NCBI GenBank assembly: GCA_024637015.1
Contig: JAGXGE010000011.1
Coordinates: 162,182-226,181, forward strand
Source: Aequorivita sp.
GTDB taxonomy: Bacteria; Bacteroidota; Bacteroidia; Flavobacteriales; Flavobacteriaceae
DNA length: 64,000 bases
Reading direction: 5' to 3'
Shown: in pieces, positions 17,692 to 25,975 of the stretch
Numbering within the stretch: position 1 is the stretch's first letter
Layout of the letters: each line of letters opens with the position of its first letter
The notes under the pieces: model-generated
Told to the model about the DNA's origin: nothing
Databases searched by the model: none
What the model saw: the letters and a program-made list of their open reading frames with translations, nothing else
Translations under genes and position numbers: made by a program

Positions 17692-18759
17692 ATGGACTTT
17701 AACCTATTGATCGAAAAAATCTCAAAACAATATAATGATGATTTGCCTTTTGTGATTTTTTCAATGCCCGAAAGTGAAAGCGCAACTGCGCTTTTACAAA
17801 GAGATAACCTTCTTTATACAGATGTAAAGCTTACTGATAACGGTTTTGTCTTTGCCCCATTTGAATATGAAGAGACCGTTTTTTACATTCCTGAAAATGA
17901 TTCTGAAATGTTGCAGTGTCAACTGCTTAAAACAGATGTTGATTTAACTCCGGTAGATGTTTCAAAAGATATTAAAGAGAGGGATAAATACATCAAACTA
18001 CTTAACAAAACTATTGAAAATATTAAAAAAAGAAGGGCACAAAAAATCGTAATCTCCCGCTACAAGGATTTTGTTTTGGAAAATTTTTCGATTGAAAAAT
18101 TGATAGAGCAATTGTTTTCAACTTATCCCAATGCTTTTAAATATATTTGGTGCCATCCTGAAACAGGCATTTGGTGCGGGGCCACACCTGAAACGCTGGT
18201 GCATATTGAAAATGATTCTTTTAAAACAATGGCATTGGCTGGAACGCAACCGTTTACAAACAAACAACCTGTAATATGGGGACCAAAGGAACTGGATGAG
18301 CAACAATTGGTTACTGATGCTATTACCACAAGCTTACAGAGGGTGACTTCGGTTTTAAAGGTTTCGAACCCACATACACATCGCGCGGGATCGTTATTGC
18401 ACCTCCGTACAGACATTACTGGAATTCTCAAAAACGGCAAAGCCACCTTAGCTACTATTGCGGCGGTAGTTCACCCAACCCCAGCCGTTTGTGGAAGTCC
18501 AAAAAAATATGCAAAGGATTTTATAATTGAAAATGAAGGTTACGACCGGGAATTTTATACAGGTTTTTTGGGACCAATTATGGACAATGGGGCTTCGGCA
18601 TCATTAATGGTAAACCTTCGCTGTATGAAGATTTTTGACAATACTGCCCGTCTTTTTGTGGGTGGAGGAATAACGCTCGGTTCACAACCAAATGAAGAAT
18701 GGCAGGAAACGCAAAATAAAATGCAAACTATGCTACAAGTATTGAAACCAATGCTATAA
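17692..18759 (+). CDS. menF: Isochorismate synthase (menaquinone-type)
   Basis: Converts chorismate to isochorismate, the entry step of menaquinone synthesis. The 355-residue chorismate-binding domain shows KIVISRYKDF, GATPETLVHI, MALAGTQ, HLRTDITGIL, VVHPTPAVCGSPK and GFLGPI, including the Glu residues that hold magnesium. The ATG at 17692 is preferred over the GTG 3 nt earlier. It is shorter than E. coli MenF at the N-terminus, as usual in Bacteroidota. Linkage to menD makes the menaquinone role more likely than a siderophore role. Confidence 0.92.
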   Translation: MDFNLLIEKISKQYNDDLPFVIFSMPESESATALLQRDNLLYTDVKLTDNGFVFAPFEYEETVFYIPENDSEMLQCQLLKTDVDLTPVDVSKDIKERDKYIKLLNKTIENIKKRRAQKIVISRYKDFVLENFSIEKLIEQLFSTYPNAFKYIWCHPETGIWCGATPETLVHIENDSFKTMALAGTQPFTNKQPVIWGPKELDEQQLVTDAITTSLQRVTSVLKVSNPHTHRAGSLLHLRTDITGILKNGKATLATIAAVVHPTPAVCGSPKKYAKDFIIENEGYDREFYTGFLGPIMDNGASASLMVNLRCMKIFDNTARLFVGGGITLGSQPNEEWQETQNKMQTMLQVLKPML

Positions 18760-18776
18760 TATTTTAGGCTTCTTTG

Positions 18777-18784
18777 TACCTTTG
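18777..18784 (+). promoter_or_regulatory. -7 box TACCTTTG immediately before menD
   Basis: Exact TAnnTTTG match ending 6 nt before the menD ATG. A transcript started from it would be leaderless or nearly so. menD may thus have its own promoter in addition to read-through from menF. Confidence 0.5.
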
Positions 18785-18790
18785 TAATCC

Positions 18791-20455
18791 ATGAAATTCT
18801 CTGATAAAATTCTCTCACAAACTCTTGTGCAATTATGTTTGGATAAGGGTATTGATCACATTATAATTTCTCCAGGATCCCGCAATGCACCCCTAACTAT
18901 TGGTTTTGCTGAAAACCCAAGCTTCAAATGCTTCAGTATTGTGGACGAGCGCTGTGCAGCTTTTTTCGCTTTGGGAATGGCGCAGCAATTAAAAAAGCCA
19001 ACAGCGCTTTTTTGCACTTCCGGTTCTGCCTTGCTAAATTATTATCCCGCTATTGCGGAAGCGTTTTACAGCGATATTCCTTTAGTTGTAATTTCGGCTG
19101 ATAGGCCCTCGAATTTTATTGATATTGGGGATGGGCAAACCATCCGACAGGAAAATGTTTTTGCAAATCATATTCTTTATAGTGCCAATTGTGAGGAAGG
19201 CGAATCATTTCAGATAAAAAATGAAACCGAACTGAATACGGCACTCAATACGGCAATAGAACTTAATGGTCCAGTTCATATCAACATTCCTTTTTCGGAA
19301 CCTTTGTATCACACTACACAAAACCAATTGGTTTGGCCCCAAAATGTTCCACCTCGTATAGAGACTAAAGACATAACTGAAGATTTAACCACTTTTGCCG
19401 AACAATGGAACCAAAGTAAAAAGAAGATGATTCTTGTGGGAGTTTTACCACCCAATAGTGTGGAACAGCACTTTGTGGAACAACTTGCAAAAGATGAAAG
19501 TATTTTGGTATTGACGGAAACAACTTCAAACCTTCATCATGAAAATTTTATTTCAGCAATAGATCAACTTATTGCGCCTTTGACCGATGAAGATTTCAAA
19601 AAACTACAACCCGATATTTTGCTCACATTCGGTGGAATGGTAGTTTCAAAAAAAATAAAGTCATTTCTGCGAAGTTTTCCGCCCAAAGCACATTGGCACG
19701 TTAATTCCAAAAAAGCTTATGATACTTTTTTTGTGCTGAATCAGCATTTCAAAACGACTATAAGCAATTTTTTTGCTGAATTTCTTCCAAAGAAAATAAC
19801 CATACACAGCGATTATCAAAACCATTGGCTTGCGATTAAGCGACACAGGTTGCAACGCCATGCAACATACGAAGATGAAATTCCATACTCAGATTTTATG
19901 GTTTTTTCCGAAATTTTTAAGCAGCTTCCCCAAAATAGGCAATTGCAGTTGAGCAATAGTGCAACCATTCGTTATGCACAGCTTTTTGATATTCACGATT
20001 CGGCTGAAGTATTTTGCAACCGTGGCACCAGCGGCATTGATGGAAGCACGAGCACATCTGTTGGAGCGGCTTACGCTTCAAAACGGCCAACGGTTTTTAT
20101 AACTGGCGACCTCAGTTTTTTTTATGACAGCAATGCGCTGTGGAACAATCATATTCCCAAAAATTTTAAAATAATTGTTATCAATAATGGTGGTGGCGGT
20201 ATTTTCAGAATACTTCCGGGTGAAAAAAATTCCAAACTTTTTGATACTTATTTTGAAACAAAACACAGTTTAACTGCAAAACAGCTTTCGGAGATGTATG
20301 GATTTAGGTATACAACAATAGACAAAGCGGAAGATTTAAAGAAAGAAATAAAAGAATTCTTCAGTAAAAATGAAGGGCCGGATTTATTGGAAATCTTTAC
20401 ACCTTCAACCGTAAACGATAAAGTGCTTTTGGATTATTTCAAATTTGTTTCATAA
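18791..20455 (+). CDS. menD: SEPHCHC synthase (menaquinone biosynthesis)
   Basis: Thiamine-diphosphate enzyme joining isochorismate and 2-oxoglutarate. The 554-residue protein has the MenD N-terminus DHIIISPGSRNAPLTIGFA, the catalytic Glu region DERCAAFFALGMA, RGTSGIDGSTSTSVGAA, and the ThDP-binding GDLSFFYDSNALWN followed by IVINNGGGGIF. Its length is standard. It ends inside the convergent STAS-like gene (22-nt overlap of the coding ends). menC, menE and menA are not in the window. Confidence 0.96.
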   Translation: MKFSDKILSQTLVQLCLDKGIDHIIISPGSRNAPLTIGFAENPSFKCFSIVDERCAAFFALGMAQQLKKPTALFCTSGSALLNYYPAIAEAFYSDIPLVVISADRPSNFIDIGDGQTIRQENVFANHILYSANCEEGESFQIKNETELNTALNTAIELNGPVHINIPFSEPLYHTTQNQLVWPQNVPPRIETKDITEDLTTFAEQWNQSKKKMILVGVLPPNSVEQHFVEQLAKDESILVLTETTSNLHHENFISAIDQLIAPLTDEDFKKLQPDILLTFGGMVVSKKIKSFLRSFPPKAHWHVNSKKAYDTFFVLNQHFKTTISNFFAEFLPKKITIHSDYQNHWLAIKRHRLQRHATYEDEIPYSDFMVFSEIFKQLPQNRQLQLSNSATIRYAQLFDIHDSAEVFCNRGTSGIDGSTSTSVGAAYASKRPTVFITGDLSFFYDSNALWNNHIPKNFKIIVINNGGGGIFRILPGEKNSKLFDTYFETKHSLTAKQLSEMYGFRYTTIDKAEDLKKEIKEFFSKNEGPDLLEIFTPSTVNDKVLLDYFKFVS

Positions 20456-20853
20456 ATACCCTTTCCCCAAATTGCGGCTTCGGTAAGATTATTAAAAACC
20501 CGGAATGGTTTTTTGCAGAATTTGGCTTCCAGTTCAGAATTTAGATATCCAGCTTCAGTATAATTTACAACTCCCAAAGCTGTTAGAGATGGCACTTTAT
20601 TCAAATATTTATAATCTAATGGTTGTATAGAGTAGGAGTTAATTCTGTTTGAAATATAAACCCAAGGTTTACCTTCGGTGATATTCAAAATTAATAAAAC
20701 GACGGAAATATCTTTTTTGTAGGATAATAATATTCCTTCTTTTGCTTCAACGATAACAATATTTTCATAGAAAAAATAATTCCCAATTTCCATTTCAATT
20801 ACTTTGGTCAATTGGAATTCCGGCGGGAGATTATGTGGAGAAATTTGTTCCAT
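20434..20853 (-). CDS. STAS/SpoIIAA-like hypothetical protein, copy 1
   Basis: 139-residue cytoplasmic protein of unknown role. It shares a pattern with the protein at 25214: a central VYISNR segment followed by YS-x-(Q/D)PL-x-Y, then an ALGVV or AMAIV strand, and a C-terminal F-x-x-L-(T/S)-EA helix. Similar flavobacterial proteins are often described as STAS/SpoIIAA-like, which would suggest a binding rather than an enzymatic role. No catalytic residues are apparent. It overlaps the 3' end of menD on the opposite strand. Confidence 0.75.
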   Translation of the reverse strand: MEQISPHNLPPEFQLTKVIEMEIGNYFFYENIVIVEAKEGILLSYKKDISVVLLILNITEGKPWVYISNRINSYSIQPLDYKYLNKVPSLTALGVVNYTEAGYLNSELEAKFCKKPFRVFNNLTEAAIWGKGIYETNLK

Positions 20854-20925
20854 ATTGCCGTGAATTTACTTTTTAAGTTTCATTTCTATATACGTGTTTC
20901 ACATTTTTTTAAGATTATAAAATAG

Positions 20926-20933
20926 TACCTTTG
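20926..20933 (+). promoter_or_regulatory. -7 box TACCTTTG immediately before cvfB
   Basis: Exact TAnnTTTG match ending 5 nt before the ATG at 20939, which predicts a leaderless mRNA. Confidence 0.5.
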
Positions 20934-20938
20934 CAGCT

Positions 20939-21769
20939 ATGATAAAACTGGGCGAATACAATACTTTGGAAATTCTTCGGGAAACTGAGCCAGGTCTATA
21001 TTTAGGAGATGAAGAGGAAAATGTGGTGCTGCTGCCACATAAATATAAACCTGAGGAATATGAAATTGGTGATGATATTTCAGTCTTCATTTATCTCGAT
21101 AACGAAGAAAGACCTATTGCTACAACCTTAGATCCTTTTCTACAATTAAACACTTTTGGATATTTGCACTGTAGCGACGTAACGGAATATGGCGCCTTTA
21201 TGGATTGGGGTTTGGAAAAACAATTGTTTGTCCCATTTAAGGAACAAGCGCGCCCTATGAAAAAGGGCAATTGGTATATTGTATACTTATATATTGATGA
21301 AAAGACAAATCGTTTGGTAGGCAGTAGTAAAACAAATCATTTTCTTAGCAATGAAACCTTGACTGTTGAACCATTTGCGGAAGTTGATATTTTGGTCACA
21401 CACCTAACAGAAAAGGGAGCTAATGTTATTGTAAACGGTGTTCACAAAGGGTTAATTTATATAGAAGATATTTTTGAGGACATCCGCACGGGTGATAAAA
21501 TGAAGGCTTTCATAAAAAAAATACGCCCTGATAATAAAATAGACATTGTGCTTCAAACCCCAGGTTACAAATGCATCGAGCCCAATGCAAACTTTATCCG
21601 TGAGGAGCTGGAAGCTGCTGGTGGATTCCTGCCCTTGCACGACAAATCGGACCCAGACTCAATAAAAAACTTATTGGGGATGAGCAAGAAAAGTTTTAAA
21701 AAAGCAATTGGAACACTCTACAAAGACAAACAAATTACAATTAAGGAAGACGGTATAGAACTACTGTGA
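20939..21769 (+). CDS. cvfB: S1-like RNA-binding protein, CvfB family
   Basis: 276-residue protein with tandem S1-type OB folds (for example YLHCSDVTEYGAFMDWGLEK and ANVIVNGVHKGLIYIEDIF) and a C-terminal winged helix (LLGMSKKSFKKAIGTLYKDK, then QITIKEDGIELL). CvfB proteins bind RNA; in Staphylococcus the homologue influences virulence gene expression, while the role in Bacteroidota is unknown. The stop overlaps by 9 nt the convergent hypothetical gene at 21761. Confidence 0.9.
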   Translation: MIKLGEYNTLEILRETEPGLYLGDEEENVVLLPHKYKPEEYEIGDDISVFIYLDNEERPIATTLDPFLQLNTFGYLHCSDVTEYGAFMDWGLEKQLFVPFKEQARPMKKGNWYIVYLYIDEKTNRLVGSSKTNHFLSNETLTVEPFAEVDILVTHLTEKGANVIVNGVHKGLIYIEDIFEDIRTGDKMKAFIKKIRPDNKIDIVLQTPGYKCIEPNANFIREELEAAGGFLPLHDKSDPDSIKNLLGMSKKSFKKAIGTLYKDKQITIKEDGIELL

Positions 21770-22240
21770 AGGCGAAGTATAAATGCCATAATCTACATAG
21801 AAACCACTCCGCCGAGGGCGTTGGAAAACACCGTAGGAATAGGGCATAAGTTCAGGTCTTAAAAACCCTCGCGACTCTTTATAGGCAATATTTCTAACGG
21901 TTGTTGAACCATCTGCAGTATAGCTAGCATTTCCTCCATAAACTCCGTATTCTCTAGGGTCAAGGGAAATCTGAATATTAGACTTTACGTAACTTTCATT
22001 TGAGGCCATTGCATCAAACATACTCACGGGCTCGCGGTAGTTATCTTTGCTCAATTTAAAGGAAGGAAGTTTTTTGGAATATTTGTTCGAGAAATTTGAT
22101 TCTGAAGGCAAGGAATTGGTCATCAAGCTTTCAATTTCGGGAAGCTTTACAAAATCAAGTTTAAATTTATTGCTCTCAAAATCCAACTGGGCCGAAGCGA
22201 TCAGCGGAAGTAAAAGGAGAAGAAACAGTAGTTTTTTCAT
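21761..22240 (-). CDS. Secreted hypothetical protein
   Basis: 159-residue protein with a signal peptide (MKKLLFLLLLLPLIASAQ). The mature part is polar and ends in an aromatic- and proline-rich tail (RPRRSGFYVDYGIYTSPSQ). I do not recognise a family. It is preceded by a leaderless-type promoter box (TACCTTTG) and converges with cvfB. Confidence 0.75.
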   Translation of the reverse strand: MKKLLFLLLLLPLIASAQLDFESNKFKLDFVKLPEIESLMTNSLPSESNFSNKYSKKLPSFKLSKDNYREPVSMFDAMASNESYVKSNIQISLDPREYGVYGGNASYTADGSTTVRNIAYKESRGFLRPELMPYSYGVFQRPRRSGFYVDYGIYTSPSQ

Positions 22241-22245
22241 TGCAA

Positions 22246-22253
22246 CAAAGGTA
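22246..22253 (-). promoter_or_regulatory. -7 box TACCTTTG immediately before the 21761-22240 gene
   Basis: Exact minus-strand TAnnTTTG match ending 5 nt before the ATG at 22240. Confidence 0.5.
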
Positions 22254-22320
22254 TCAAAATTTGAGCCAGTTTTAAAAGAGTTTGTTGAGGATTGTTCTTG
22301 GTTATCAGTTCCTCTGTCTG

Positions 22321-23439
22321 TTATAAATTTAGTTTGTTCGCTGTATTCTTTAGTAGCGCATCTTTATGAACTGTAATGCTTATCGCTTTTAAACGCATAT
22401 ACGCTTCGCTGAAATATACATAACCACCATTTGCAACCCTTGTTTCATCGGTGCCCCAGCTATTTTTCACTTTATAGTATTTTGTGCCGTTTTGATCGCG
22501 AAGCAATCCTGTAATATGCATTAAATGGTCATCGGTTGTGTCAAAATTTTCAAATTCTTCTTGGCGATATCCTTGCGTTATTTTCTTTTCGGGATAAATA
22601 ACCTGCAGCGCTTTTATATTGTTTTCAGCATTTTCGGGAATAACCGCAACGCCATCTTTAGAAGAAAAAGTTTTTTCACTTACGTCACAATCCAGTTCTA
22701 CCGAAAAACCTTTTTCCAATGCATTGTCAATAGTTGCCATCATTTCATCTAAAGGAACATTATAAAAGCTGCCGTTGCTCCAGTTGTCTGGAATGTTGAG
22801 TATAAATTTTGAATAGAAAGGTGCTTGTGTAAAGCTGGTGATATTCACATAATCTTCTGGCTGTATTTTGGTCATTGCCAAAAAGGTTTGCGGGGTGTAT
22901 TGTTTTCCTTCAAAAGTGAAATTGGTTACGTTTTTACCGATGTAGGCATCAAGTACACCTTCAATAGCGGTACGCCATTTCTTGCTTAGCTTTCTGCCAG
23001 GATTGTCTACGTAGGTTTTTAGCATCGCTTCTAGCACAGCAGCCATTTCAGCGTGGTTGTAAGTAGTTTCCCCAGCGAACAATCCGCTAAAGGCTTCTTC
23101 GGGAACTAAACCATTTCTTTCAACAGAATTCATCACATCGTGTGCCAAGCCACCTTCACTAAACTGTGCTTTCCCTTGACGCATAATGAAGTTTTCGGCT
23201 TTTATGGGATAAGTATTTCGCACTTGGTACATTTCGCTTAAATCGATTTTTTTTCCCGTAAGGCGAATAATTTCACTCTCCAAAAATGAAATGCTACTAA
23301 AACTCCAGCAAGTTCCCGTTACACCTTGGCTAATAACCGGCGTTGCTTCAAGGTTTGTAACGGTTGTAAACTTGTATGCCTCCTGTGCGGTAAGGAATGT
23401 TGTAAAAAGAATTGAAAAGAGTAGAAAAAAATGTTTCAT
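22321..23439 (-). CDS. Secreted C1 (papain-fold) aminopeptidase, PepC/bleomycin hydrolase type
   Basis: Cysteine peptidase exported by a signal peptide (MKHFFLLFSILFTTFLTAQ). The ATG at 23439 is chosen over the frame extension to 23499 because it begins the signal peptide and removes the overlap with the next gene. Active-site Cys lies in QGVTGTCWSFSS, His in DDHLMHITG, and Asn in VKNSWGTD, in the order and spacing of bleomycin-hydrolase-type C1 peptidases. Its 372 residues fit the family. Probably digests peptides in the periplasm or outside the cell. Confidence 0.92.
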   Translation of the reverse strand: MKHFFLLFSILFTTFLTAQEAYKFTTVTNLEATPVISQGVTGTCWSFSSISFLESEIIRLTGKKIDLSEMYQVRNTYPIKAENFIMRQGKAQFSEGGLAHDVMNSVERNGLVPEEAFSGLFAGETTYNHAEMAAVLEAMLKTYVDNPGRKLSKKWRTAIEGVLDAYIGKNVTNFTFEGKQYTPQTFLAMTKIQPEDYVNITSFTQAPFYSKFILNIPDNWSNGSFYNVPLDEMMATIDNALEKGFSVELDCDVSEKTFSSKDGVAVIPENAENNIKALQVIYPEKKITQGYRQEEFENFDTTDDHLMHITGLLRDQNGTKYYKVKNSWGTDETRVANGGYVYFSEAYMRLKAISITVHKDALLKNTANKLNL

Positions 23440-23449
23440 TAGATATTGT

Positions 23450-24268
23450 TTAAATAGAGTTTTTAATAATATTGGAAATTTTTGAATCGATATTTCCATT
23501 GAACTTTAAGTTTTTAGCTTTTTTTTCTGTTAGCATTTCATAAAATATACAAGCATTTAAAAAGGCCCCTTCAACAGATGGATGCTGATCGTCAGCATAT
23601 ATCTTAATCTCAGGGTTATTTTTCATGAAATTGTATACAATTTTTCCATTATTACTTTTTTCAATTGAGGTTGTTTTTACGATCGACTGATATGCTTTAT
23701 CAATTAATTCTACTTCTTGTTTTAAATCTGCTATTCTTTCTGAACAGAATTTTGTTCCATCAATTTTTTTAGTAATTATAGAAGACGAGTAACAATATTC
23801 TTTAGGAAACTCAGCTTTATTTGAAGCCCACGTATGAAAAATAATAAACTTGCATTTTTCATTTGTGGCTAAACTTTTAATTTTTTGGATTGCAGGTACC
23901 ACTAGACTATTCTTAGCTTCAGGAATTAATAGTCTAACGGTTCCTTCCTGCATTACAATTACATCCCACGGTTTTTGAATGACCTTCTTTTCAGTGATTG
24001 TAGTATCTCCAGGATTTTTTTCATATCTGGAATTTTCTTTATTCGGGTCAGTCATATAATCTATATGACTCTCTAATGAAACTCCAGGAAATGTAATCTG
24101 ATCTATTTTTATATTGAGGTCAGTTTCATTTAACATGTCTTGAAGTAACTGAGGCATTCCATTATAATACGTCAAACTATTACCAACAAAAAGAACATTA
24201 ACAACTTTCTCCTGTGATTTGCAACCCCACAAAAAGAATAAAATTATTATCGGAAGAGTTTTTTTCAT
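23450..24268 (-). CDS. SGNH/GDSL hydrolase lipoprotein
   Basis: 272-residue lipoprotein (lipobox LWGC at residues 13-16). The SGNH blocks are visible: VLFVGNSLTYYNGMPQLL with the nucleophile Ser, VIVMQEGTVRLL, and the C-terminal DDQHPSVEGAFLNA with Asp and His. It likely removes acyl or acetyl groups from a carbohydrate or lipid outside the cytoplasmic membrane. The peptidase gene starts 11 nt downstream, so the two are probably co-transcribed. Confidence 0.88.
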   Translation of the reverse strand: MKKTLPIIILFFLWGCKSQEKVVNVLFVGNSLTYYNGMPQLLQDMLNETDLNIKIDQITFPGVSLESHIDYMTDPNKENSRYEKNPGDTTITEKKVIQKPWDVIVMQEGTVRLLIPEAKNSLVVPAIQKIKSLATNEKCKFIIFHTWASNKAEFPKEYCYSSSIITKKIDGTKFCSERIADLKQEVELIDKAYQSIVKTTSIEKSNNGKIVYNFMKNNPEIKIYADDQHPSVEGAFLNACIFYEMLTEKKAKNLKFNGNIDSKISNIIKNSI

Positions 24269-24305
24269 TAAAAATTGACTGTAACTTTACGCTAAAATAA
24301 CAATT

Positions 24306-25145
24306 ATGTCTTCACCCAACTGGAAAACCGCCAAAGAATATACAGATATAACCTATAAAAAATCAAACGGCGTAGCACGGATAGCATTCAATAGACCTGA
24401 CGTGCGCAATGCTTTTCGACCCAAAACTACTGCGGAATTGCTTGACGCTTTTCACGATGCGCAGGAAGATACTTCCATTGGCGTCGTTCTATTTTCTGCC
24501 GAAGGGCCTTCCTCAAAAGATGGTGTTTACAGTTTTTGCAGCGGTGGCGATCAAAAGGCGCGTGGTCACCAAGGGTATATAGGTGATGACGGGTATCACC
24601 GTTTAAATATTCTCGATGTGCAACGAATGATTCGTTTTATGCCGAAAGCCGTTATCTGTGTAGTTCCTGGCTGGGCTGTTGGTGGCGGCCATAGTTTGCA
24701 CGTGGTTTGTGATTTAACTTTGGCGAGCAGGGAGCACGCAATCTTCAAACAGACCGATGCAGATGTTACCAGTTTTGATGGCGGCTACGGAAGTGCTTAT
24801 TTAGCGAAAATGGTAGGGCAGAAGCGTGCCCGGGAAATCTTTTTCCTCGGAAGAAATTATTCGGCGCGGGAAGCTTTTGAAATGGGGATGGTGAATGCCG
24901 TGATTCCGCACGATGAATTGGAAGATACTGCTTATGAATGGGCTCAGGAAATTCTTGCGAAGTCTCCAACCTCTATCAAGATGTTAAAGTTCGCAATGAA
25001 TCTTACTGATGATGGCATGGTAGGCCAGCAAGTATTTGCCGGGGAAGCCACGAGACTTGCTTATATGACGGACGAAGCAAAGGAAGGCCGCGATGCCTTT
25101 CTTGAAAAGCGCAAGCCGAATTTTCAGAAGAAGTGGTTGCCTTAG
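24306..25145 (+). CDS. menB: 1,4-dihydroxy-2-naphthoyl-CoA synthase
   Basis: Crotonase-family enzyme that closes the naphthoquinone ring in menaquinone synthesis. The 279-residue protein has MenB-specific segments: IAFNRPDVRNAFRPKTTAEL, FCSGGDQKARGHQGY with the GGDQ oxyanion loop, VPGWAVGGGHSLHVVCDLTLAS, TDADVTSFDGGYGSAYLA and the C-terminal REAFLEKR-type ending. It is separated from menI-menF-menD by five unrelated genes, so the pathway is only loosely clustered. Confidence 0.97.
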   Translation: MSSPNWKTAKEYTDITYKKSNGVARIAFNRPDVRNAFRPKTTAELLDAFHDAQEDTSIGVVLFSAEGPSSKDGVYSFCSGGDQKARGHQGYIGDDGYHRLNILDVQRMIRFMPKAVICVVPGWAVGGGHSLHVVCDLTLASREHAIFKQTDADVTSFDGGYGSAYLAKMVGQKRAREIFFLGRNYSAREAFEMGMVNAVIPHDELEDTAYEWAQEILAKSPTSIKMLKFAMNLTDDGMVGQQVFAGEATRLAYMTDEAKEGRDAFLEKRKPNFQKKWLP

Positions 25146-25213
25146 GTCAATTAACAATTACAATGAACAATAAGCAATAACACTGATAAGCCTACATTCT
25201 GCAACGTATAATA

Positions 25214-25609
25214 TTATTTTTTTTTAGCAATTTCACTTTTCACCAATTGCTTTTGCACCCATGCCATAGCTTCGCTCAGGGTTTCGAATATTGCAAAATT
25301 CTTTTTGTAGAACATGCTTTCCAATTGGGCATTGGATTTTGACATCTTGGTTTTGGCAACTATGGCCATGGCAACGAGGTTGTGTATTTTTGAGGTTTCT
25401 AGATAGGTGAGGGGATCTACAGAATAGTTAAAGTGTCTGTTTGAAATATAAACCAATTTCTTATGGGCGAAATGCTTGTCCAGCACTTCACGTAATTTTT
25501 CGTTGTGCTCGGAAGTAATGTTAACGCCTTCCTTTATTTGGTTCACAAGGAAATTATCGAAGATGAAAACTTCAGAATCTTTGAAATCATAATAATGGAA
25601 TATACTCAT
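25214..25609 (-). CDS. STAS/SpoIIAA-like hypothetical protein, copy 2
   Basis: 131-residue soluble protein related to the product of 20434-20853: LVYISNRHFNYSVDPLTYLE matches the VYISNR...QPLDY block of the other, followed by AMAIV and FETLSEAMAW. A Lys-rich tail ends the protein. It acts alone between menB and asnB. No enzymatic motif is visible; a protein-binding role is a guess. Confidence 0.75.
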   Translation of the reverse strand: MSIFHYYDFKDSEVFIFDNFLVNQIKEGVNITSEHNEKLREVLDKHFAHKKLVYISNRHFNYSVDPLTYLETSKIHNLVAMAIVAKTKMSKSNAQLESMFYKKNFAIFETLSEAMAWVQKQLVKSEIAKKK

Positions 25610-25975
25610 AGCTTAGAAATTTGGTTGGTTGTTTAAAGATAGGGAAATATTTTCCTTTTGCTTGAGGAGTTAGATTGTTAATTTTTGAAGAGAGGGTAAC
25701 ATACATAACTGGGGAGAGTGGGTCGGAAGTTTAGTGATTTGGCACAAGCTGTAAACATACGCAAACGAGGCGATATGCTCGTAGCACTAGGCCTACATTG
25801 CAAATGCTTTATTTAGACGGACACGTTCTGTAAAAGTGCACCAGGGGGCTTCCGACAAGCTTGGAATGAAATTGGAGCTATTTATTGGTTTTTGGTTTGC
25901 TTAAAAAAAAGCACCAAAGAAAAAATCCTTAGTGCTTTAATTTACTCACTGCAAACTGCTAGTGAATACTGAGCA
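25610..25975. other. Gene-free stretch with a candidate structured element
   Basis: There is no ORF of note. An 8-bp inverted repeat, GTCGGAAG (25722-25729) / CTTCCGAC (25849-25856), encloses about 120 nt. Nested inside are a second complementary pair (TTGGCAC / GTGCaCCA with one bulge) and a small hairpin (ACGAG / CTCGT). The layout suggests a structured RNA or a recombination-site-like long hairpin. The asnB terminator occupies 25903-25938. Confidence 0.5.
25903..25938 (-). terminator. Intrinsic terminator of asnB
   Basis: On the minus strand AAAGCACTAAG and a partly complementary CTTTGGTGCTTT form a stem with one mismatch region, followed by eight T's. It lies about 40 nt after the asnB stop. 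Confidence 0.75.
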
